DNA of 64,000 nt from Saprospiraceae bacterium UBA6168 (lineage in GTDB: Bacteria; Bacteroidota; Bacteroidia; Chitinophagales; Saprospiraceae), in NCBI GenBank assembly GCA_002435785.1, contig DIUC01000054.1:50623-114622 (forward strand). Direction: 5' to 3'. Shown piece by piece: positions 34,485-43,200 of the stretch. Within the stretch, counting starts at the first letter, position 1; every line of letters starts with the position of its first letter. Both the position numbers and the translations under genes were made by a program. The notes under the pieces are model-generated. The model did not search any database, was not told the DNA's origin, and saw only the letters and a list, made by a program, of their open reading frames with translations.

Positions 34485-35948
34485 ATGAAAAATCTGATAA
34501 CCATCCTTTCCATGCTGCTAATCGTCAGCATGTTTTCCTGCAAGGACTTCCTCGACATCGAGCCAAGCTCCCAAAGCATCGCCGTGGGCAACACGGACGC
34601 CGATTCCATCTATTTCAAATCGGCCAGCGAAGTGGAGGCGGCACTTGCGGGCGCCTACTCCGACTTCAAGAACGAGTATTGGCAGCTTGACTACTTCGTG
34701 AACGGCGACGCACAGTCCGACGACGCCTACGCTGGCGGCGACAACCCGGACAACTTCCAGATTGACCAGTTTCAATTGGTGGCCACCAACCGCAACGTCA
34801 GCCGGGACTGGGCCTACCTGTACTCGACCATCGGCAAGTGCAACACCATCCTGAACAATATCGGCAGCTTGGACGACCCTGCGCTTACAGGTGCCCGTCG
34901 GGAGCAAATCATTGGCGAAGCCAGCTTCATCCGGGCGTTCATGTACTTCCAGTTGGTGCAACTTTGGGGCGATGTGCCGCTGCAACTCACGGAAATCACG
35001 AGCATCAGCGCCGAGACATTGGACGAAATTTATCCGCTCATTTTCCCCGCACGTTCGCCGCAGGCGGAGGTGTATGCGCAAATCATCGCCGACCTCGAAG
35101 CGGCGCAATCGAGGGTGCCCGTGACTGCGGTACACAAGGGTTTTGTTGCCAAGGGAGCGGTCGAGGCGGCATTGGCCAAGGTCCATGCCACCGTCGTTCC
35201 GCACGACTGGGCTAAGGTGAGCCAGTATTGCGATGCAGTCATTGCCGGGCCATACTCGCTGCTGGCCAGCTACGACCAGCTTTGGAGCAATGCCAACGAG
35301 AACTCCGCAGAATCCATTTTTGAAATCAACTACGATGGCGGGACAGCCGATGGCAATTGGGGAGTCAACATCTTCCGTGGCCTTGACTGGAAGAAGTTCA
35401 ACCTGCCCAGCAACGACCTCGCAGCCGCCTTCGATGCCGAGGGGGATGCCGTTCGCAAGGCCGCTTCCATCACCTTTCTGGACGTTTCGGGCAAATGGTC
35501 GGACGAACACTGGCCACAGACGCAGTACCCGTTCATCAACAAATGGCGCAAGAACCAAGAGGGAAGTGACCAGAACTATATCTTCATCCGATTGGCCGAC
35601 ATCCTGCTGTTGAAGGCGGAGGCATTGAACGAATTGGGCGACCAAGCTGGTGCCGCCGCCATCGTGAACCAAATCAGGGGACGGGTGGGCCTTGCACCGA
35701 CCTCCGCCTCCTCGCAAGCCGACCTACGCCTCGCCATCGAGAAGGAGCGCCGTCTTGAACTGGCTTTTGAGGGTCACCGCTGGTTTGACCTGAAACGCAC
35801 CGGACGTGCCATCGAAGTGATGAGCAAGGCCATTGATCACACGGGCAACCCCATCGGCTACTTGCTGACGAATGAGCGGTTGTTTTGGCCGATTCCGCAG
35901 GCGGAATTGGACAAGAATACAAAGTTGGTGCAGAATGCTGGATACTGA
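34485..35948 (+). CDS. SusD/RagB-like glycan-binding lipoprotein (pair 2)
   Basis: Surface lipoprotein of 487 residues; signal MKNLITILSMLLIVSMFSC with the lipidated Cys at 19. SusD hallmarks in order: DFLDIEPSSQS, a helical region with STIGKCNTILNNIG, ASFIRAFMYFQLVQLWGDVP, then RLADILLLKAEALNELGDQA, IEKERRLELAFEGHRWFDLK and the ending FWPIPQAELDKNTKLVQNAG. Partner of the SusC encoded just upstream. Followed by a palindromic repeat and then the first GH30 gene in the same direction. Confidence 0.95.
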   Translation: MKNLITILSMLLIVSMFSCKDFLDIEPSSQSIAVGNTDADSIYFKSASEVEAALAGAYSDFKNEYWQLDYFVNGDAQSDDAYAGGDNPDNFQIDQFQLVATNRNVSRDWAYLYSTIGKCNTILNNIGSLDDPALTGARREQIIGEASFIRAFMYFQLVQLWGDVPLQLTEITSISAETLDEIYPLIFPARSPQAEVYAQIIADLEAAQSRVPVTAVHKGFVAKGAVEAALAKVHATVVPHDWAKVSQYCDAVIAGPYSLLASYDQLWSNANENSAESIFEINYDGGTADGNWGVNIFRGLDWKKFNLPSNDLAAAFDAEGDAVRKAASITFLDVSGKWSDEHWPQTQYPFINKWRKNQEGSDQNYIFIRLADILLLKAEALNELGDQAGAAAIVNQIRGRVGLAPTSASSQADLRLAIEKERRLELAFEGHRWFDLKRTGRAIEVMSKAIDHTGNPIGYLLTNERLFWPIPQAELDKNTKLVQNAGY

Positions 35949-35953
35949 TTTTT

Positions 35954-36032
35954 TTAACACCGAGGCACAGAGACACAGAGCGACACGAGAAATACTTAGT
36001 GCTTTCTCTGTGCCTTTGTGCCTCCGTGTTAA
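35954..36032. repeat. Inverted word repeat between SusD and GH30
   Basis: Arms 35954-35980 and 36006-36032 (27 bases, a few mismatches) are inverted copies of a GGCACAGAGACACAGAG-type word repeat. The element fills the gap between the SusD stop and the GH30 start and could form a stable mRNA hairpin. Confidence 0.8.
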
Positions 36033-36047
36033 ATCCAAAACATTGCC

Positions 36048-37454
36048 ATGAAAAATTTGCTCACCACCCTTTTACTGTTCACAGCAGTTGCAGCTTTCAG
36101 CCAAAAAATAACCGTTTACACCACCGCTGAAAACACGCCGAACCGCCTGACGCAAACAGCGACGCTGACTTTTGCGCCCTTCGGGCAACCGTTTGAAACG
36201 CAGCCCTGCATCTTTGTTGACCCCAAGAAAACGTTCCAGACCTTCCTCGGAATCGGCGGGGCGCTGACGGATGCTTCGGCGGAAACCTTTGCGAAGCTGC
36301 CCGCCAACAAGCAAGCGGAACTGCTGACGGCCTATTTTGACAAGGAAAAAGGCATCGGCTACACGGTCGCCCGCACGAACATCAACAGTTGCGACTTTTC
36401 GAGCGACATGTACACCTATGTTGCCGAAGGCGACAAATCCTTGAAAACGTTCAACATCGCACATGACGAGAAATTCAAAATCCCGTTCATCAAGAAAGCA
36501 ATGGACGTAGCTGGCCATTTGGACTTTTACGTCAGCCCGTGGAGCCCGCCAGCTTGGATGAAGGACAACGGCAACATGTTGCAAGGTGGACACCTAAAGC
36601 CGGAGTTCTACGATGCTTGGGCGAACTACTATGTGAAATTCATCCAAGCTTACGAAAAGCTCGGCATCCCGGTTTGGGGACTTTCGGTGCAAAACGAGCC
36701 AATGGCCAAGCAGACCTGGGAATCGTGCATCTACACAGCGGAAGAGGAGCGGGATTTCATCAAAAATCACCTCGGCCCGACGCTGCAACGGAGCGGCCTC
36801 GGCAGCAAAAAGCTCATCGCTTGGGACCACAACCGGGACCTGATTTACCAGCGGGCCAGCACCTACTTGCACGATCCGGAAGCGGCGAAGTACATCTGGG
36901 GCATCGGCTTCCACTGGTACGAAGACTGGAACGGCGGGCTGCAATTCGACAATGTGAAGCGGGTGGCCGAATCGTTTCCTGACAAAAACCTGCTGCTGAC
37001 GGAGGCCTGCAACTTCCCGTTCTCTTGGGAAACCATCAACCAATGGAAATGGGGCGAACGCTACGGCGAGAACATGATTCACGACTTCAACAACGGCGCC
37101 GTGGCCTGGACGGACTGGAACATCCTCCTCGACGAAACGGGCGGCCCAAACCATGTGCAGAACTTCTGCTTTGCGCCCGTACACGCCAAAACCAAGGAGG
37201 GCACACTACATTACATGAACTCTTTCTATTACATCGGGCACTTTTCCAAGTTCATCCAACCGGGGGCAAGGCGCATCGTCAGTTCATCCAGCCGGGCGCA
37301 GTTGCTGACCACGGCCTTCCAGAACCCAGACGGCAGCATTGCTGTTGTGGTGATGAACCCAACAAACGAGCAAATCAGCTATCGGCTCTGGATGAACGGG
37401 CATACTGCGGAGACAGTGAGCTTGCCGCATTCGATTGCGACGCTGGTGTTTTGA
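36048..37454 (+). CDS. Secreted GH30-family glycoside hydrolase
   Basis: Exported retaining glycosidase of 468 residues with signal MKNLLTTLLLFTAVAAFS and no lipobox. The (beta/alpha)8 barrel shows FLGIGGALTDASAETFAKLP, YVSPWSPPAWMKDNGNM, the acid/base Glu217 in SVQNEP, and the nucleophile Glu319 in LLTEACN. A GH30-type side beta-domain closes the protein (VVVMNPTNEQISYRL). GH30 includes glucosylceramidases, beta-1,6-glucanases and beta-xylosidases; with SusC/D and a PKD lipoprotein, a beta-1,6- or beta-1,3/1,6-glucan substrate is the best guess. Lies 99 bases after SusD, in the same operon direction. Confidence 0.9.
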   Translation: MKNLLTTLLLFTAVAAFSQKITVYTTAENTPNRLTQTATLTFAPFGQPFETQPCIFVDPKKTFQTFLGIGGALTDASAETFAKLPANKQAELLTAYFDKEKGIGYTVARTNINSCDFSSDMYTYVAEGDKSLKTFNIAHDEKFKIPFIKKAMDVAGHLDFYVSPWSPPAWMKDNGNMLQGGHLKPEFYDAWANYYVKFIQAYEKLGIPVWGLSVQNEPMAKQTWESCIYTAEEERDFIKNHLGPTLQRSGLGSKKLIAWDHNRDLIYQRASTYLHDPEAAKYIWGIGFHWYEDWNGGLQFDNVKRVAESFPDKNLLLTEACNFPFSWETINQWKWGERYGENMIHDFNNGAVAWTDWNILLDETGGPNHVQNFCFAPVHAKTKEGTLHYMNSFYYIGHFSKFIQPGARRIVSSSSRAQLLTTAFQNPDGSIAVVVMNPTNEQISYRLWMNGHTAETVSLPHSIATLVF

Positions 37455-37474
37455 ACTATTCTGGCAAAAACATG

Positions 37475-37537
37475 ACTTTGTGCGCAAGTTTTGGCCATAA
37501 AGTATAACTTCGTGTGCAAATTTTGGCCATAAAGTTA
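37475..37537 (+). repeat. Two tandem 32-base repeats before the ATPase gene
   Basis: Two near-identical units, 37475-37505 and 37507-37537, each of the form ACTTnGTGnGCAA, TTTTGGCCATAAAGT. Each begins ACTT and ends AAGT, so the unit is partly self-complementary. They end 8 bases before the ATG at 37545 and fill the whole space after the GH30 gene, so they probably carry the promoter or operator of the ATPase gene. Confidence 0.8.
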
Positions 37538-37544
37538 TTTTAAA

Positions 37545-38732
37545 ATGATTCAAAGAAGGATTTTCCCAGAATTGGAAGCGCATCTTTCCGAAAAGCAAAT
37601 CACGGTCATTACCGGGATGCGCCGCGTTGGCAAGTCAACCGCATTAAAATATTTGTTGGAGAAAATACCGCATGACAACAAGGTTTACCTCGACCTTGAA
37701 AGAATAGAAAATCGTTACATCTTCCAGCAACCTACTTATAAAGACGTTCAAATTGACCTTGAAATACAGGGCATTGACTTTGAGCAGCCCGCCGTGGTCG
37801 CATTGGATGAAATCCAACTCGTGCCGGAAATCACGAGCATCATGAAGTGGTTTTACGACACTTATCCCAGTCTCAAGTTCATTGTCACTGGTTCAAGTTC
37901 ATTTTACCTGAAAAATCGTTTCGCTGAGAGTTTGGCCGGGCGGAAGCATATTTTTGAAATGTTTCCACTCGACTTCTTGGAGTTTTTGCATTTTAGAGGT
38001 GAGAACACTGCCATCTTGGAGCGATTCAAGATGAAGCCGTACCAGCAAGGCATCTATCTGAAATTCAAGGACTTGTACGAAGAGTACCTGCAGTTTGGTG
38101 GCTTTCCAGAGGTGGTATTGATGAACACTGAAAAACAAAAGACAAGAACCAACTTGGATGTCATCAACGCTTATATTGACCTTGACATAAGGTTGGTGTC
38201 CGACTTTGAGGTTAGTGGGACGCTTTACAAACTCGCAAGGTTGCTCGCTTCAAGGAGTGGGAGCCTGCTGGATGTTTCCAAAATCAGTTCTTCGCTTGGT
38301 GTTGACCGCAAAAAGGTGGCAGGCTACATAGACCTGCTTGAAAAGACCTATTTTATCCATACGGTAGCCCCTTATTCAAGGAGTGTTGACAAAGAAATAT
38401 CGCTTCGGCGAAAGGTATATTTGGCAGATACCGGCATCCTCAACCTGCTTGCACAGGTGAGCAGCGGTCAGGTTTTGGAGAATGCTGTTTTCCTGCAACT
38501 TATGAAACTTGGGAAGCCTGTCAATTTCTATCAACGAAAGTCAGGGCAAGAAATTGACTTTGTTTTTGACTTGACCACAGCCTGTGAAATAAAGGAAACA
38601 CCACACATAAGCCATCTTTCGACCCTGATTAGCCGAGCCAATTCCATAAGCATGACCGAAACATTGCTGATAGGAAAAAAACCACCATCCGACGACTGGC
38701 AATCGTTCACCTGGGCTGGGCATATTTTCTGA
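37545..38732 (+). CDS. AAA ATPase with DUF4143 domain
   Basis: Cytosolic protein of 395 residues. N-terminal AAA_14-type P-loop ATPase: Walker A ITGMRRVGKST near residues 22-32, Walker B-like VVALDEIQLVPE near 85-95, sensor-like FIVTGSSSFYLKNR. The C-terminal half is DUF4143, a winged-helix plus restriction-endonuclease-like fold (LDVSKISSSLGVDRKKVAGY, VYLADTGILNLLAQ, FYQRKSGQEIDFVFD). The family is widespread in Bacteroidota and often behaves as a mobile or toxin-antitoxin-like accessory gene; its function is unsettled. It sits between two GH30 genes, is AT-richer than they are, and has its own tandem repeats upstream, all suggesting insertion. Confidence 0.88.
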   Translation: MIQRRIFPELEAHLSEKQITVITGMRRVGKSTALKYLLEKIPHDNKVYLDLERIENRYIFQQPTYKDVQIDLEIQGIDFEQPAVVALDEIQLVPEITSIMKWFYDTYPSLKFIVTGSSSFYLKNRFAESLAGRKHIFEMFPLDFLEFLHFRGENTAILERFKMKPYQQGIYLKFKDLYEEYLQFGGFPEVVLMNTEKQKTRTNLDVINAYIDLDIRLVSDFEVSGTLYKLARLLASRSGSLLDVSKISSSLGVDRKKVAGYIDLLEKTYFIHTVAPYSRSVDKEISLRRKVYLADTGILNLLAQVSSGQVLENAVFLQLMKLGKPVNFYQRKSGQEIDFVFDLTTACEIKETPHISHLSTLISRANSISMTETLLIGKKPPSDDWQSFTWAGHIF

Positions 38733-38769
38733 AAAGTCACAACCATCAAGTAATTCAACCATCAAGATT

Positions 38770-40191
38770 ATGCAAAACCTACTCCTTATCCTGCTCCTTA
38801 TCAGCGCCTTATCCTGCAACTCCAAGACCGACGACGAGGAGCCTGTTGACCCAAACCCCAACCCAACCCTGCCAGTCAAGGTCTGGACGACTTCCGCCGA
38901 CCAAGCCAACCTGCTCTACAACAAGTCGCTGGACTTTGCCACGGGTAAGGACGACCGGTTCCAGACCATCCAAATTGACACGGCGCAGCAGTTCCAGCCG
39001 ATTGAGGGCTTCGGGTTTACGCTCACGGGCGGCAGCGCCATGCTCCTGCACCAGATGAACGCCACCGCAAGGGCGACCCTCTTGCAGGAGTTTTTTGGAA
39101 AAAACACCAACTCCATTGGCGTGAGCTACCTGCGCCTGAGCATCGGGGCATCGGACCTGGACGCCGAGGTGTTCAGCTACAACGACCGTCCCGCTGGCCA
39201 GACCGACCCGACCTTGCAGTATTTCAACCTCTCGAAGGACACGTTGCACCTGATTCCGGTCCTCAAGGAAATACTTGCCATCAACCCCGACATCACCCTG
39301 ATGGGGTCGCCGTGGAGCCCGCCCGTTTGGATGAAGACCAACGGCAGCAGCGTGGGTGGCAACCTGAAACCGGAATACTACGGCGTCTATGCCCAGTATT
39401 TTGTCAAATACATCCAAGCCTACAAGGCGCTCGGCATCACGATTGACGCTGTGACCCCGCAGAACGAACCACAGCACGGCGGCAACAATCCAAGCTTGGT
39501 GATGTCCGCTGCGCAACAAGCTGATTTTATCAAAAACCACCTCGGCCCAGCCTTTCAGGCGGCGGGCATTTCCACTAAAATCATCATCTGGGACCATAAT
39601 TGCGACAACCCCGGCTACCCCATAGAAATCCTTGACGACCCAGCCGCCAAAGCTTTCGTGCATGGCTCGGCCTTTCACATGTACGCTGGCGATGCTGGAG
39701 CATTGAGCACTGTCCACAATGCCCACCCCGACAGGGCGCTTTATTTTACGGAACAATGGACTGGGAAAAACGGCACCTTCGATGGCGACCTGCAATGGCA
39801 TATCAAGAACATCATCATCGGTACGATGCGCAACTGGAGCCGGGTGGCACTCGAATGGAACCTCGCCAACGACCCAGACTTTGGACCGCATACGCCCGGC
39901 GGCTGCACCGAGTGCAAGGGGGCTGTGACCATCAATGGTTCGACGGCCATCAAAAACGTGGCATACTATATCATTGGGCAGGTGGCCAAGTTCGTGCCAG
40001 CGGGGTCAGTGCGGCTGGGCAGCAATATTCCCGGCCAGTTGCAAAACGTGGCCTTCCGCACCCCTGACGGGAAAAAAGTGCTGATTGTTTTGAACGAAGG
40101 CACAGATTTGCAGTCGTTCAACATCCAAGCGGGCAGCCGCTGGATAACCGCCTCGTTGCAGGGTAAGTCGGCGGGAACCTTTGTTTGGTAG
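38770..40191 (+). CDS. GH30-family glycoside hydrolase, lipoprotein
   Basis: Lipid-anchored retaining glycosidase of 473 residues; signal MQNLLLILLLISALSCNSK with Cys16 lipidated, followed by a Pro/Asn-rich linker. Catalytic barrel: IEGFGFTLTGGSAMLL, LMGSPWSPPVWMKTNG, acid/base Glu233 in TPQNEPQH, nucleophile Glu328 in YFTEQWTG; the closing beta-domain has VLIVLNEGTDLQSF. It resembles GH30_1 glucosylceramidase/beta-glucosidase-type members. It differs strongly from the first GH30 gene, so the two probably cut different linkages. Last gene of the plus-strand set; an 18-bp perfect hairpin follows. Confidence 0.9.
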   Translation: MQNLLLILLLISALSCNSKTDDEEPVDPNPNPTLPVKVWTTSADQANLLYNKSLDFATGKDDRFQTIQIDTAQQFQPIEGFGFTLTGGSAMLLHQMNATARATLLQEFFGKNTNSIGVSYLRLSIGASDLDAEVFSYNDRPAGQTDPTLQYFNLSKDTLHLIPVLKEILAINPDITLMGSPWSPPVWMKTNGSSVGGNLKPEYYGVYAQYFVKYIQAYKALGITIDAVTPQNEPQHGGNNPSLVMSAAQQADFIKNHLGPAFQAAGISTKIIIWDHNCDNPGYPIEILDDPAAKAFVHGSAFHMYAGDAGALSTVHNAHPDRALYFTEQWTGKNGTFDGDLQWHIKNIIIGTMRNWSRVALEWNLANDPDFGPHTPGGCTECKGAVTINGSTAIKNVAYYIIGQVAKFVPAGSVRLGSNIPGQLQNVAFRTPDGKKVLIVLNEGTDLQSFNIQAGSRWITASLQGKSAGTFVW

Positions 40192-40196
40192 AATTT

Positions 40197-40245
40197 CGAT
40201 TTGGTGATTGACGATTAGGAAAGCCATTCGTCAATCACCAAATCG
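40197..40245. terminator. Hairpin between the GH30 and giant-adhesin genes
   Basis: Perfect 18-bp inverted repeat (CGATTTGGTGATTGACGA and complement) with a 13-base loop, starting 5 bases after the GH30 stop, between converging genes. Probably ends transcription from both sides. It is another word-type junction palindrome; a further copy of ATCGTCAATCG overlaps its right flank. Confidence 0.8.
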
Positions 40246-40255
40246 TCAATCGAAC

Positions 40256-43200
40256 TCACCTCACCACCACCACGTCACCCTTCAGCAATTTCCGTTCGCC
40301 GGTGGCCAACTCCAGTTCCGCAAACCAAACATACACGCCCACGTCCACTTTTTTGCCCCGGAAAGAACCATCCCAGCCCGTCCCCACGTCATTTGGCCGT
40401 AGGCTGAAGCCCTCGAACACCGACTCTCCCCAACGGGTGAACACCCGGAGCGAAACGACATTTTTCACGACTGCCTCATCCGCAAAGACCACCAGCACAT
40501 CGTTGATGCCGTCGTTGTTGGGTGAAAAGGCGTTTGGGACAAACACCTCGCCTGGTACGCTTGCCGAAACCGACACGGCAATGGAAGCGCTGGCGGTGCA
40601 GCCATCCACGCTTGTCACCGTCACAGTAAATATTGCATCTCCTGTTGGCGAAGCGGTTGGGTTCAAACAGTCGGTACAGCTCAGTCCAGCGGCAGGCGAC
40701 CAGCCGATGGATGCAACTTGGTCTTGCGGAATACTCAGCACGGGATTGAGTTGGAGCAAGCCACCCGCCTCTATGGAAGCAACAGCGGGAAGTGTCACCA
40801 CCAAAGAGGATGCGCTCGGCAAGCTGATGGAAAAGTTCGCTTCACACCCAAAAGCGTCAAAGACAACCACTTCATATTCACCAGCTACCAAGTTTTCAAA
40901 GTTGCCAGTAGTGTTTGGATTCGTCCCACCTTCTATCGAATAGAAGAACAGGCCAGCCACTCCCGAAAATGAAATACTGCCCAAGGGGTTCGCACAAGTC
41001 GGCACCACGATTTCCGGTGTCGGAAACACAGGCGTCACAACCGTCACCACGGTGAAATCTGTGGCGGTGCAACCATTGTCGGGGTTGGTCACGGTCAGCG
41101 TATAAGTGCCGGGAGAATCCACTGCTGGCGTCGCTGCTAATTGCCCAGCCACAAAGTTCCCCGTCGCCGAAGACCATGCAAAACTTGCATTGGCCACATT
41201 GCTGCTGCCCTGCAAAGTCACGGTGTCTTGATTGCAGCCGAGGCTGAACGACGGCCCAGCCTCTACCGTGGGCGGCACGATGTCCAGCACCACCGTCACT
41301 TGCGCCGTGGCCGTGCAGCCGTTGGTCACATTGGCCACGGTCAATGTATAAGTGCCGGGCAAATTGGCGGTAGTCGTAATGGCAGTCGGACTACCCACAA
41401 TGCCAGGCCCCGTCCACAAATAGCCAATGCCCGCCCCGGTGCTGCTTCCCGTGCCATCCAGCGTTGTTTGCTGCGCAATGCAGGTCAGGTTCTGGGGCGC
41501 AGCCGCAATGGCCGTCGGCGGCGTGGCCGTCTGCAACACGGTAGTGCTCACCATTGCCATGCAACCGTTGGTTTGGTTCGTCACCGTTAGTGTGTAAGTG
41601 CCGGGCGCATTTACCACAGGCGACAGCGTGGTGCCACCGCTCAAGATGCCCGGCCCCGACCACAAGTAAGCGAAACCCGCCCCAGTGCTGCTTCCCGTGC
41701 CACTCAGGGTTACTTGCTGCGCAATGCAGTCCAAGCTCTGTGGTGCAGCCGCAATGGCTGTGGGCGGGGTAGTGTCGCTGCCCACGTTCACCGTGGCCGT
41801 GGCAGTACAGAGGTTCGTGGCATTCGTCACCGTCAGGGTATAAGTGCCAGCCATGTTCACCACTGGCGAAAGCGTCGTCGCCCCGCTCACGATGCCGGGG
41901 CCGAGCCAGAGATATACAATGCCCAAGCCCGCACTGCTTCCCGCACCACTCAGGGTTACTTGCTGCGCAATGCAGGTCAGGTTTTGCGGAGCAGCCGCAA
42001 TGGCCGTCGGCGGCGTGGCCGTCTGCAAAACGTTGGCGGTAGCCGTTGCCGTGCAGTTGTTCGTCAGGTTGGTGACGGTGAGGGTGTAAAGGCCAGGCAG
42101 GTTTACCGTTGGTGCCAGCGAAGTGCCGCCGCTCACGATGCCGGGCCCAGTCCATAAATATGCGAAGTTTGTCCCAGTGCTGCTGTCCGTCCCACTCAAT
42201 AGCACTTGCTGCAAAATGCAGTTAAGGCTTTGTGGCGCTGCCGCAATGGCCAAGGGCGGCGTGCTGTCCCCAACCACGGTCACTTGCGCCACGGTGACGC
42301 AATTGGTAGTGGTGTTGGTGACGGTGAAAGCATAAACGCCGGGGGCATTCACCACGGGCATGAGGGTGGTGGCACCGCTCACGATGCCCGGCCCAGTCCA
42401 CTGGTAAGCGAAGTCCGCTCCGGTGCTGCTGGCCAAACCGTCGAGGGTGACGGTGGCCACGTTGCAGCCCAGGCTTTGCGGAGCCGCCACGATGGCGTCC
42501 GGTTGTTGGCTTTGGTCAATGACCTGCACACTGGCCAGCGTCTGGCAGTTGTTGGTCGCATCGCTGACGGTGAGGAGATAGGTGCCTGCTGCCGTCACGG
42601 TGGGCGTCAAGGTCATTGCGCCAGCGGAAATACTCCCGTCAGTGGTCGTCCAAAGATAACTGATGCCCGTTCCCGTGCTTGACCCCGTGCCGTTCAGCAT
42701 GACGGACAATACCGTGCAGGTAAGCGATTGCGGAGCACCCGCAACAGCAATGGGCGCATTGGCGTCTTGCCCTATCAGCACATCGTCCGAGTCGGAGCAG
42801 CCGTTGATGGTGTTGAGGACGGTGAGGGTATAGGTGCCGGGGGCGTTCACTTCCGGAGTCGTAGTACTATCGCCGTTGAGGATATTTCCGTTGGTGGTTG
42901 TCCAGAGGTAGGTAATATCGGGGCCGCTGCTGGAGCCTGAACCATTTAGTGTGAGGCTGGCTGTACCACAGAGTAAACTTTGCGGAAGCCCAGCATTGGC
43001 AGTGGGTAGGCTGGCCGATTGCATCACCTGCACGGTCTCGCTGGCGGTGCAGGAGGTCAGCGTATTGGTCACGGTCAGGGTGTAGCTGCCCGGTGAGCCG
43101 ACCGTTGGCGTGAGGGTGGTCCCACCGGAAACGATGCCTGTTCCCGTGCCCGTGAACGTCCAATTGTAGGTAAATTCCGGCCCAGTGGAAGCCGTGGCGG

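Noticed and set aside
34518..35717. Long minus-strand open frame opposite SusD pair 2
   Set aside because: The SusD frame has all family motifs; the antisense frame shows no protein-like pattern.
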